From a virus, in the IMG/VR virus record IMGVR_UViG_3300012926_000007, positions 1 through 44,969 of that record: a stretch of DNA of 44,969 nt. One strand, written 5' to 3'. How positions within the stretch are numbered: position 1 is the stretch's first letter; every line of letters starts with the position of its first letter. The translations under genes were made by a program, and so were the position numbers. The notes under the pieces were generated by a model. The model ran no database searches. It saw only the letters and a program-made list of their open reading frames with translations, and was not told the DNA's origin. This document shows, piece after piece, positions 1 to 5,632 of the stretch.

Positions 1-873
1 CTGGTTCAAGCGATCATCGAAGGGAAGAAGGCCGGCAAGTGGCGCAAGACGTGGGTCCAGAAGTTTCTGAGCGATGCAGACAGCCAGTGCCGTGTCCATC
101 CAAGCACCAGTACCCTGAGGGCCAGAACTGCGCGGTTCTCCATTACCGGTATTCCTGCCCAGACGCTTCCTTCTGGGGACCCGATGGTCCGGAACTGCTT
201 TGTCGCCGATGCGGGTCACCGTATCGTGGGAGTGGACTACAGCAACCAGGAGCTTAGGTTCATCGCGGCCAAGGCACCCGACGCCACCATGATCAGAGCG
301 TTCCGCGAGGGCAGAGACCTCCACCTGATGACTGCGGAAGCCGCTTGGCCCGGACGTGGTGCGGAGATGCGGAAGTTCGGCAAGGGTGGAAACTTCGCTA
401 CGCTCTACGGTGGCGGTAATCGGGCTCTCATGGATCAGTTCGGCATGACACTGGAGCAGGCCAAAACCGTCCGTGACGCCATCAAGCAGACGTATCCAGG
501 CATCAAGTTCAAGTCCCTCAGCCTCATGGCTGAGGCGAGCAAGCACGGCTACATCACCACCTGGACCGGCAGGAAACTGCCGGTCGACGCCAACCAGCTC
601 TACGCGGCCCTCAACTACTATGTTCAGAGCGGCTGCCGTGACATCACGGCACAGGGCATGGTCCGCCTGTACGACGCCGGCTTCATCGAGTACATGAGGT
701 TGGCCATCCATGATGAGATCGTCTTCAGCATTCCTGATGATCCCTTCGGCGGAGCCGACATGATCAGAACCATTGAACGGCTGATGAGCACCAAGGTCGG
801 GCCGGTAGACATGCCGGCCGAAGCCAAGATCGGTGGTCGATCTTGGGGAAGTCTCTACGAGAAGGAACAATAG
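1..873 (+). CDS. polA: DNA polymerase I (family A), C-terminal polymerase domain, partial
   Basis: The reading frame is open from base 1 and ends with TAG at 871-873, so the 5' part of the gene is missing here. It carries the three polymerase motifs. Motif A reads DYSNQELR and keeps the catalytic Asp and steric-gate Glu. The O-helix (motif B) reads KGGNFATLYG, with Phe at the position that governs sugar selection. Motif C reads IHDEIVFS and holds the second catalytic acid. The exonuclease half of such an enzyme starts at 44108 and runs off the right end. Joined, the two give about 577 residues, slightly short of the roughly 600 usual in actinophages. I infer that this is one gene opened at the contig junction. 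It would be the replicative polymerase. Confidence 0.95.
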   Translation: MVQAIIEGKKAGKWRKTWVQKFLSDADSQCRVHPSTSTLRARTARFSITGIPAQTLPSGDPMVRNCFVADAGHRIVGVDYSNQELRFIAAKAPDATMIRAFREGRDLHLMTAEAAWPGRGAEMRKFGKGGNFATLYGGGNRALMDQFGMTLEQAKTVRDAIKQTYPGIKFKSLSLMAEASKHGYITTWTGRKLPVDANQLYAALNYYVQSGCRDITAQGMVRLYDAGFIEYMRLAIHDEIVFSIPDDPFGGADMIRTIERLMSTKVGPVDMPAEAKIGGRSWGSLYEKEQ

Positions 874-1295
874 TGGCTGAAGAGTTCAAGGTCGGACAGA
901 AGGTCAAGTACAAGACGTACCCTTCCGGCCCGCAAGGTCGTATCGTCCACATTGAGGACAATGTGGCCCTGGTCAAGTTCGGCTTCCAGGACAACCGCAC
1001 CATCAAGCTGAGTGAGCTGGTCTCTGCGGAGCCGGCTCCCGTGGAGCCGTTCAAGGCCGGCTGGTTCAGGCTCGCACGCGGACGTGCGGACAACTTCATC
1101 TACTACGTGCAGTCGATCGGCGCGAACGGCAACAGCCTCGTCTACACGATGGCCTACAACCCCAAGACCGGCGAGCTCGACGCAGACTTCAACCACGTGA
1201 GCGTGCTCATCCCGAAGGTGCTGCTTCAGTCGCCCCGCGATCTCATCCGGCAGAAGATGGTAGACGAGGTTGCGCCGACCAACAGGTTCCTGTAG
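873..1295 (+). CDS. Hypothetical protein, KOW/SH3-like N-terminus
   Basis: GTG at 873 overlaps the polymerase stop by one base (TAGTG), with a purine-rich GAAGGAAC just upstream, so translational coupling is likely. The 140-residue product begins VAEEFKVGQKVKYKTYPSG. The 'VGQKVKYK...G.V..I....A.VKF' pattern resembles small beta-barrel KOW/SH3-like folds. The rest has no motif I recognise. No catalytic residues, signal peptide or membrane segment are visible. Its coupling to the polymerase suggests a DNA-metabolism role, but that is only inference from context. Confidence 0.8.
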   Translation: MAEEFKVGQKVKYKTYPSGPQGRIVHIEDNVALVKFGFQDNRTIKLSELVSAEPAPVEPFKAGWFRLARGRADNFIYYVQSIGANGNSLVYTMAYNPKTGELDADFNHVSVLIPKVLLQSPRDLIRQKMVDEVAPTNRFL

Positions 1296-1304
1296 GCTCC
1301 AGCC

Positions 1305-1508
1305 ATGGAGTTGGGCAAGTGGACAAAGTCGAAGAAGTCGAGCGCCAACGGCACCTGCGTGGAAATCCTCAGAGGCTTTGACCATGTGGCAGTGCGCGAC
1401 AGCAAGGATCCTACCGGGTTGTTCCTGACCTTCACTCATCCTGAGTGGCTTGCCTTCACGGAAGGCGTGAAGGCGGGAGAGTTTGACAACGAAGACACGG
1501 TAGGCTAG
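1305..1508 (+). CDS. DUF397-family protein
   Basis: The 67-residue product has the full DUF397 signature: W-x-KSxxS near the N-terminus, then CVEI, then VAVRDSKDP, then LTFTHPEWLAFTEGVKAGEFD. The length is normal for the family. DUF397 proteins are abundant in Streptomyces and related actinomycetes, where they usually sit beside XRE-type helix-turn-helix regulators and have been linked to developmental regulation. No HTH partner is visible next to this copy. Its last codons overlap the -10 element of a promoter that fires into the tRNA region. A phage copy might interfere with a host HTH/DUF397 pair; that is inference. Confidence 0.88.
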   Translation: MELGKWTKSKKSSANGTCVEILRGFDHVAVRDSKDPTGLFLTFTHPEWLAFTEGVKAGEFDNEDTVG

Positions 1509-1511
1509 TAT
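1483..1511 (+). promoter_or_regulatory. Sigma70-type promoter P1 for tRNA/RNA region
   Basis: TTGACA (1483-1488), a 17-bp spacer and TAGTAT (1506-1511). The -10 overlaps the DUF397 stop codon. It points into the tRNA and structured-RNA region. Confidence 0.65.
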
Positions 1512-1550
1512 CGGAACCAGAACGAACGTCAAGCAGTCCGGCCGGCAGAC

Positions 1551-1579
1551 TTGACACCCTCTCCGAAAGATGCTAAGGT
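1551..1579 (+). promoter_or_regulatory. Sigma70-type promoter P2 for tRNA/RNA region
   Basis: TTGACA (1551-1556), a 17-bp spacer and TAAGGT (1574-1579), 68 bp downstream of P1. It ends 60 bases before tRNA-Met. The pair forms a tandem promoter. Confidence 0.7.
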
Positions 1580-1638
1580 GAGGTTAGAACGAAACGAAGG
1601 CAAGCTGTGAACCGCATCCTCATGGCAAGTCTTCGCAA

Positions 1639-1710
1639 TGCCGGGTGGTGGAGAAGTTCCCACGTGGGCCTCATAAGCCCGAGACTCCAGTGCGATTCTG
1701 GACCTGGCCA
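1639..1710 (+). tRNA. tRNA-Met (CAT)
   Basis: A full cloverleaf can be drawn. The acceptor TGCCGGG pairs with CCTGGCC (position 1 mismatched, one G-T). The D-stem is GTGG/CCAC. The anticodon stem TGGGC/GCCCG carries loop CTCATAA (anticodon CAT). The T-stem is TCCAG/CTGGA with loop TGCGATT, and the discriminator is A. The first-pair mismatch is reminiscent of initiator tRNA, but the anticodon stem does not show the exact GGG/CCC initiator pattern. CAT could also be a tRNA-Ile2 read after lysidine modification. CCA is not encoded. Confidence 0.75.
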
Positions 1711-1788
1711 CTAGGACACGCCGGCTCGCTACCGGCTTCTCTGAAGGTAGATTGATCGTCTACTGGGGACAAAGTGTAAGGTTGCACG

Positions 1789-2383
1789 GAGCCATTTAAT
1801 GGCTCAGGATCCAGAGCCAAACTGGATGTCTCACGATGACCGCAGTCATCAACGAAAGGTTCTCTCCTTTCTAGTTCTCGCAATTGCGAGAACGTCACGT
1901 GAGCTGGAAACAGCTCACAGCAGCACAACTAAATACTTCGAACAGGTCGCAATTGAACCGGCTGGCTTGTTCGGAGGCTCTCAGGGATTTATCTGTCACG
2001 GGGGGACCGTGACTCCGGGTGGGACCGGACTGAGAGCGCATGCTTCGAGTAGCCCAATTGGTAGAGGCGACGTTCCCAAAGGACGTATGTTGTTGGTTCG
2101 AATCCAACCTCTTAGCCTAGCTCCGCCGCTGGATGTCTGAGGACACACCGTGCCCCCCTCGGCTCGGACAGAAGGCGGCGGAGCGCTAGACAGTGGTTGC
2201 TACTCAGACTAGCGGTACTGGCTGGTAGTACGGATGAGTGCTCGGGACGCGGTAAGGTATACACCCGGGAGCACACAACACTCCGGAGTCAGCCTAACCA
2301 CATAGATGTAGCTGGTGCGTATGATCACGGATACTTCAAATGGTTGAAATCTATTACTCCGTGGTCGCCTTGAACTCAGCTAC
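1789..2383 (+). ncRNA. Candidate large structured RNA interleaved with a tRNA-like element
   Basis: Nearly every stretch here is a perfect inverted repeat. Hairpins: 1800-1819, 1835-1850 (CGCA loop), 1855-1870, 1874-1893 (20-nt palindrome), 1899-1918 (8 bp, GAAA tetraloop) and 1939-1973. An 8-bp stem, 1977-1984 with 2030-2037, encloses two hairpins (1995-2013 and 2014-2029) as a three-way junction. After the tRNA-like element come a 10-bp stem (2120-2129/2175-2184), then 2184-2214, 2215-2231, 2238-2274, and a nested domain closed by GTAGCTG/CAGCTAC (2308-2314/2377-2383). No credible protein is encoded. Large ornate RNAs beside phage tRNAs (GOLLD, ROOL) are known, but I cannot assign this to either. 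The + strand is inferred from the promoters and tRNAs. Confidence 0.6.
2043..2116 (+). tRNA. tRNA-like element, isotype unresolved
   Basis: The T-arm is excellent (GTTGG, loop TTCGAAT, CCAAC). An anticodon-type stem ACGTT/GACGT encloses loop CCCAAAG. A D-arm (GCCC/AGGC) follows a canonical TA at 2050-2051. The acceptor CTTCGAG/CTCTTAG has two mismatches. Read strictly the anticodon would be CAA (Leu), but position 33 is then C instead of T and there is no long variable arm, so identity and function are doubtful. It lies inside the structured RNA, between its three-way junction and its 10-bp stem, so it may be a tRNA-like domain rather than a free tRNA. Confidence 0.5.
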
Positions 2384-2571
2384 GCTCTTTGACAACAGAA
2401 AAGCTTAAACACCAGGTGCGACAGCCACGGATACTTCCATTACACAAATTGAAAAACCGGTTCGAATCCGGGAGCCCATCGGGGCGACGATGTGACGGCA
2501 ACATCAATTTCCGTAGCTAATTGATCTCTGGTGTATGTTTTGACGTCTGGTGCGCAGACAAAGGATACTTC
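2312..2571 (+). repeat. Three-copy motif C-x-GGTGCG-N8/9-GGATACTTC
   Basis: GGTGCG followed 8 or 9 bases later by GGATACTTC occurs at 2312-2337, about 2413-2437 and 2547-2571. The spacing is nearly fixed. The bases between differ, as do the local pairings: CACGGA/TCCGTG in copy 1, and GTCTG/CAGAC around GTGCG in copy 3. A fourth ATACTTC lies at 1933-1939. The pattern of conserved words with diverged linkers suggests a repeated RNA module or protein-binding motif. Confidence 0.6.
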
Positions 2572-2765
2572 CTCCGTTAAAGGGCAGGTCGCTGGTTCAA
2601 ATCCAGCCCATGCCGGCCGTGAGGCCGGCGAGGTAGCTCAGTCAGGTAGAGCAGCTTGTTTCCTTCGCCGACTTGATCTCAGACGTTATAAGTTCCCTGC
2701 CGTGCTTCGTACAGCAGGGCCGGCCCACCTTAGCTGACTTTCCCTTGGTTGAGGTGGGCCACAAT
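2384..2765 (+). other. Structured spacer with tRNA-like fragments
   Basis: No coding signal. Two T-arm-like elements occur, around 2457-2471 (CCGG, TTCGAAT, CCGG) and 2590-2606 (GCTGG, TTCAAAT, CCAGC), but I could not build full cloverleaves on them. A D-arm-like string begins at 2632 (TAGCTCAGTCAGGTAGAGC) with no matching anticodon or T-arm. Hairpins: ATCAATT/AATTGAT (2502-2508/2518-2524), a GCCGGCC/GGCCGGC stem with GTGA loop just before the D-arm, and GGCCCACCT/AGGTGGGCC (2722-2730/2752-2760) right before tRNA-Ile. These may be decayed or interrupted tRNAs, or further domains of the structured RNA. Confidence 0.4.
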
Positions 2766-2841
2766 GCCCCTTAGCTTATATCTGGTTTAAAGCGCCGGCC
2801 TGATAAACCGGAAAACTAGTGTTCAAATCACTGGAGGGGCC
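2766..2841 (+). tRNA. tRNA-Ile (GAT)
   Basis: The acceptor GCCCCTT pairs with GAGGGGC (7 bp, one G-T). The anticodon loop CTGATAA, classical for isoleucine, lies on stem CCGGC/ACCGG with a C-A mismatch next to the loop. The T-arm is TAGTG, loop TTCAAAT, CACTG, and the D-arm is GCTT/AAGC. The discriminator is C instead of the usual A, and CCA is not encoded. The closing mismatch and one-base connector before the D-stem suggest some decay. Confidence 0.75.
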
Positions 2842-2939
2842 CGGGGAAAGGGATGAGAGGACACCCAAGACTAGTGACAGGTGACGCCCAGCAGGCCGTA
2901 CGCTAGCGGATTTGCTGGTTCCCGCTCTTTCTTTCAAAA

Positions 2940-2963
2940 GCTACAGGGTGGCCACCCTGTAGC
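2940..2963. repeat. 24-bp perfect palindrome before tRNA-Arg
   Basis: GCTACAGGGTGG is followed at once by its exact reverse complement, ending four bases before the tRNA-Arg acceptor. It is preceded by a pyrimidine-rich stretch. It could fold as an RNA processing hairpin or bind a dimeric protein. The rest of 2842-2966 shows no gene. Confidence 0.7.
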
Positions 2964-2966
2964 CAA

Positions 2967-3041
2967 TGCCCTGTAACTCAGCCTGGATAGAGTAACGGCA
3001 TACGAAGCCGGAAGTCGGGGGTTCAAATCCTTCCAGGGCAG
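2967..3041 (+). tRNA. tRNA-Arg (ACG)
   Basis: A complete cloverleaf: acceptor TGCCCTG/CAGGGCA (7 perfect pairs), TA at positions 8-9, D-stem ACTC/GAGT, anticodon stem ACGGC/GCCGG (4 of 5 pairs) with loop ATACGAA, T-arm GGGGG with loop TTCAAAT and CCTTC (two G-T pairs), discriminator G. ACG would be deaminated to ICG by TadA. CCA is not encoded. It is the cleanest tRNA of the cluster. Confidence 0.88.
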
Positions 3042-3083
3042 CGAGAGTTTACGCCCCAGCCACTCTTTCAAAACTTCAGGGGC

Positions 3084-3097
3084 AGTCTGGCCAGACT
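3084..3097. repeat. 14-bp perfect palindrome upstream of small ORFs
   Basis: AGTCTGG followed by CCAGACT, 17 bases upstream of the ATG at 3114. It could be an operator or an RNA hairpin. No convincing -35 accompanies the TATACG just downstream. Confidence 0.5.
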
Positions 3098-3113
3098 ATA
3101 CGCAGGAGAGAGC

Positions 3114-3194
3114 ATGATTGCACGGAAGATTGCGGGACTGCTTCTAGCAGTCGAGATGTACTTAAGGAAGCTGGAACAACGTGACCGATCATGA
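3114..3194 (+). CDS. Small hypothetical protein (26 aa)
   Basis: ATG at 3114 follows a good ribosome binding site (AGGAGAG, about 5 bases). The product starts MIARKIAGLLLAVEMYL and ends in a charged tail, an amphipathic or weakly hydrophobic helix. Short proteins starting MIARKIA occur in other actinophages as I recall, with no known role. It overlaps the next ORF by 14 bases, as expected for coupled small phage genes. Confidence 0.55.
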   Translation: MIARKIAGLLLAVEMYLRKLEQRDRS

Positions 3195-3363
3195 ACTGGT
3201 GCCGGCAGAAGTGGTTAGTGATCTGAACGATTTGTCAGATGTCTCTTTGGCGGACGTAGCCGAAGCCCTGACAGACTGCACCACACCAGATACTGTACGT
3301 CGTGTAGAGTCAACTGATGGCTCTAGGCTTCTGGTGGCTGCTGCGTTCAACTCGGCGATCTGA
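3181..3363 (+). CDS. Small acidic hypothetical protein (60 aa)
   Basis: GTG start at 3181 inside the preceding ORF, with GGAAG roughly 8-10 bases upstream. The 60-residue product is acidic and helical (VSDLNDLSDVSLADVAEAL), with no motif I recognise and no cysteines. It is the last gene before the convergent hairpin at 3752. Confidence 0.55.
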   Translation: MTDHELVPAEVVSDLNDLSDVSLADVAEALTDCTTPDTVRRVESTDGSRLLVAAAFNSAI

Positions 3364-3751
3364 GCAAGCCATAAGGCTTGCGGCCGTCACCCTGAAACGG
3401 GTGACGGTAAAAATGTGCTGGACGTGAACAACCGAAAGGACTCCCACCCCGGAGCGCGTCCAGAACAACGTGTTGGCAGTCCTACCGAGATCGGGATTGC
3501 TGACACAAATAGTCCTCCCCCATTGCCCACTAACAGGGGATATACTCGGTGGGGGAGGACGTCCAAGATGGTTCTGGAGTGATCGCCAGAGAGCGTGTGG
3601 AGATATTCATAGGGCTGCCAGATACAGCGCCCGCTCTGTCCGCGAAGGATCCTAGCTGTAAAGTGACAGAGTAAATCTCGCGACACGTAACTTGTCCAGT
3701 ACTGAGCCCGAGTAAATGTGGCGCGGTAGATCGATCTGGACATGCAGAATG
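3364..3751 (+). other. Gene-free hairpin-rich segment
   Basis: Perfect hairpins follow the ORF stop: 3364-3381 (7 bp, ATAA loop); 3384-3407 (9 bp, TGAAAC loop); CTGGACG/CGTCCAG (about 3419-3465); and an 11-bp stem 3512-3522/3550-3560 closing a 27-nt loop. Weaker stems lie near 3574-3590 and 3612-3632. There is no T-run after the first two, so they are not simple terminators. A minus-strand reading frame of 118 codons exists but has no ribosome site or recognisable product. This may be a second structured RNA or the 3' end of the tRNA transcript. Confidence 0.45.
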
Positions 3752-3775
3752 GCCCCCTCCCGAAAGGGAGGGGGC
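3752..3775. terminator. Terminator-type hairpin between convergent transcripts
   Basis: A 10-bp stem GCCCCCTCCC/GGGAGGGGGC with a GAAA tetraloop, followed on the plus strand by the T-rich TGTTTGTGTTT. It lies between the + strand tRNA/small-gene transcript and the end of the - strand late operon, and could stop both, though the minus side lacks a T-run. Confidence 0.75.
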
Positions 3776-3785
3776 TGTTTGTGTT

Positions 3786-3944
3786 TCAGACGAACTTGGC
3801 GCAGAAGGACACAACTGCCAGGTAGAAGATGGAACAGACGTCCCACGGCCTCGGCAGAAGCATGAAGACCACAGTGGCCAGCGTGATGTTCCCGAGCCAG
3901 GCATAGGCCAGGAACTTGGTTCGTGACGCGGGAAACGCGGCCAT
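3786..3944 (-). CDS. Small membrane protein (52 aa), two TM segments
   Basis: ATG at 3944, 14 bases after the stop of the gene upstream. The product has two hydrophobic stretches, FLAYAWLGNITLATVVFML and a second containing IFYLAVVSFC, separated by LPRPWD, giving a two-span hairpin topology. It is the last gene of the late operon, close to the lysis genes, so it could be a second holin or antiholin; that is inference. The ribosome site is weak. Confidence 0.55.
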   Translation of the reverse strand: MAAFPASRTKFLAYAWLGNITLATVVFMLLPRPWDVCSIFYLAVVSFCAKFV

Positions 3945-3958
3945 GACGGCTGTGGTGC

Positions 3959-4297
3959 CTACAGAAGACCGGCGGTGCTGTTCCCGCCAAACCAGTTGGT
4001 GCCGTCGCAGTAGACATCGAACTTGCCGACCTTGGACGCCGTGATAGCGATACCGGTACCGCCAGCGGTGTTGTTGAGTGTGCCACCGGCAGTCTTCAGA
4101 GTCATCTGGCCGGCATTGCTCACAGTCTGCACGAACACGTACTGACGACCCTTGAGGGTTGCGGAGGCTGCCGGAAGCGTGATCACATAAGCGTTGGTGG
4201 GGTCGTAGAAGAGAACGTAGTCATTTGCAGTGACCGTGTAAGCCGCGACGAGCGTCGCCGCAGTGGTGGTGAAGTTGACATCATCGAAGCCGGACAT
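3959..4297 (-). CDS. Fibre-tip-like structural protein, paralogue of the next gene upstream
   Basis: The 112-residue beta-rich product contains TNAYVITLPAASATLKGR, then Thr/Gly/Asn-rich strands, ending CDGTNWFGGNS. The 'VTLPAA...KGR.Y.F......TL' pattern is common at the C-terminus of phage fibre and receptor-binding proteins. It aligns by eye with the 4309-4635 product (AYTxxxYD, then YAVTLPAL, then N-rich loops ending in a W motif), suggesting tandem duplication. It lies downstream of the lysis cassette at the end of the late operon. Confidence 0.7.
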   Translation of the reverse strand: MSGFDDVNFTTTAATLVAAYTVTANDYVLFYDPTNAYVITLPAASATLKGRQYVFVQTVSNAGQMTLKTAGGTLNNTAGGTGIAITASKVGKFDVYCDGTNWFGGNSTAGLL

Positions 4298-4308
4298 GGT
4301 GCTCCTGT

Positions 4309-4635
4309 TTAGACGGACCCGACAACGAGCCAGGTGCTTGAGATAGACATGAGGGTGACCGAGTGGCCGTTAGTGCCACCCGATGCCAGGGAGAAGTTGG
4401 CCGCGATGTTGTTGATCGTGTCCGAGCCGGCACGGGTAACCGTGATGGCGTTCGCGCCGCCATCTTTGGCGACGAGAACGAGGTGCCCGTTGGGCACGTT
4501 GGCCAGGGCCGGCAGTGTGACTGCGTAAGCAGCACCAGCAGTTGCGATGACTGCCGTGTCGTAGTTGGCCATAGTGTAGGCAGCGGTAACCGCCTTCGAG
4601 GCCTGCGGATTGTCAAGATCAGAGATACCTGCCAC
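4309..4635 (-). CDS. Fibre-tip-like structural protein
   Basis: I chose the GTG at 4635 because AAGGAA lies 6-8 bases upstream and it follows the holin stop directly. The frame stays open further upstream, but that part overlaps the holin gene. The 108-residue product contains AAYAVTLPALANVPNGHLV and TVTRAGSDTINN, beta-strand repeats typical of phage tail-fibre tips and decoration domains. It is similar in plan to the following gene (3959-4297). Confidence 0.7.
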   Translation of the reverse strand: MAGISDLDNPQASKAVTAAYTMANYDTAVIATAGAAYAVTLPALANVPNGHLVLVAKDGGANAITVTRAGSDTINNIAANFSLASGGTNGHSVTLMSISSTWLVVGSV

Positions 4636-4637
4636 GG

Positions 4638-4805
4638 CTATTCCTTCGTGAGAAACTTGTGGGCGACCGCAGTGAGCCCAGCGCTCACTGCCGAGAAGAG
4701 TGCAGCCGTGTCGAATGATGCTGACTGCGATAGGGCGGAACACATGGCCGCGACGAACACGATGAGAATTGTCTCGATGTCATGGCGGGTGGGCTTGAGG
4801 TTCAC
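4638..4805 (-). CDS. Putative holin (55 aa)
   Basis: GTG at 4805 overlaps the TGA of the lysin gene (GTGA), so the two are coupled. After a short charged N-terminus come two hydrophobic segments, IETILIVFVAAMCSALS and LFSAVSAGLTAVAHKF, and a basic end (KFLTKE). Size, topology and place right after a GH25 lysin fit a small two-span holin that releases or triggers the endolysin at the cytoplasmic membrane. Identification is by context and topology, not a diagnostic motif. Confidence 0.7.
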   Translation of the reverse strand: MNLKPTRHDIETILIVFVAAMCSALSQSASFDTAALFSAVSAGLTAVAHKFLTKE

Positions 4806-5629
4806 AGCTTCGCCTTGAGCTCAGCCAGGACGGCATTGGCAACAGCCTGAGCATCGACACCACCGGTCTGAGCCTTCGCCAGCTCCACTTCCGCCACGAG
4901 ATGTGCGATACGGGCAGCCATCCAACCGAGGACCGTGCCCAGTGGGGCGGAACCGCCGAAGCCCTGAGCCGCGAGCTCAGGGAATTCCTTGAGCACATTC
5001 GGTGAGAAGGTGATCGGTGTTGACAGGTCCATGGAAGGCTCTCCGTATATCAATGACTTTAGTTCGTCAGCTGTGCCCTGGAAGGCGTTGAAGTCGCAGC
5101 CGGTTCCGCCGTAGCTCTGGGCGTTCGTGTACTGCCAGACGCGGGGTGTTGCCCCGCCATAGCCATCCCAGCCGGCCCCGCTGTCGCTGTAGGTCGTATA
5201 GAGGCTCGACACCACAACGGCACCAGAGGCTTCCAGAAGGCCTAGATCTCCCCCGACCTGTTCCCAGTACCACTTGGGGATGTAAACGCCCCAGCATCGC
5301 CCTCCGAGCGCCTTGAGGCGCTCGATGAAGGTCAGACAGTCTGCCACGGAAGGCTTCGATTTGCCCTCAGTCTCCACGTCCAACATGCAGGGGACATCAC
5401 CGGCGAACACGTGGTAGGCATCAGCCTGTGCTGCCGGATCGGATCCCTGTATCAGGAAGTGGTAGCCGCTGAAGATACTGCCCTGACGGGCAGCCTCGTC
5501 CTTGAACCGGAAGAATGACTGATCGCGGTAGTAGATTCCCTCGGTCGCCTTGGCGATAACCGCTACCGTGTTGGGCTGTAGCCCAACCGAGGAGTTCCAG
5601 TTGGACAGATCAGGAAAGAATACCGTCAC
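4802..5629 (-). CDS. Endolysin, GH25 (Chalaropsis-type) muramidase
   Basis: The 275-residue product starts at GTG 5629. It has the GH25 plan: FPDLSNWN at residues 5-12, KATEG near 28, YHFL near 57, then MLDVETEG with catalytic Asp84 and Glu86, and a later DFNAF. The enzyme cuts the MurNAc-GlcNAc bond of peptidoglycan. After about residue 195 a linker leads to an alanine-rich helical tail (VDAQAVANAVLAELKAKL) that may mediate oligomerisation or wall binding. There is no signal peptide, so export should depend on the neighbouring holin. A separate peptidoglycan-binding protein is encoded just upstream. Confidence 0.92.
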   Translation of the reverse strand: MTVFFPDLSNWNSSVGLQPNTVAVIAKATEGIYYRDQSFFRFKDEAARQGSIFSGYHFLIQGSDPAAQADAYHVFAGDVPCMLDVETEGKSKPSVADCLTFIERLKALGGRCWGVYIPKWYWEQVGGDLGLLEASGAVVVSSLYTTYSDSGAGWDGYGGATPRVWQYTNAQSYGGTGCDFNAFQGTADELKSLIYGEPSMDLSTPITFSPNVLKEFPELAAQGFGGSAPLGTVLGWMAARIAHLVAEVELAKAQTGGVDAQAVANAVLAELKAKL

Positions 5630-5632
5630 CGA

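Noticed and set aside
1799-2140. Open frame of 113 codons in the tRNA region
   Set aside because: It runs through the hairpins and the tRNA-like element; the DNA is better explained as structured RNA.
2531-2737. Open frame of 68 codons over the tRNA-like fragments
   Set aside because: It spans T-arm and D-arm type s sequences and hairpins, with no ribosome site and no protein-like composition.
3387-3743. Minus-strand open frame of 118 codons downstream of the late operon
   Set aside because: No start signal, lies within hairpins and the terminator side, product unlike any phage protein.
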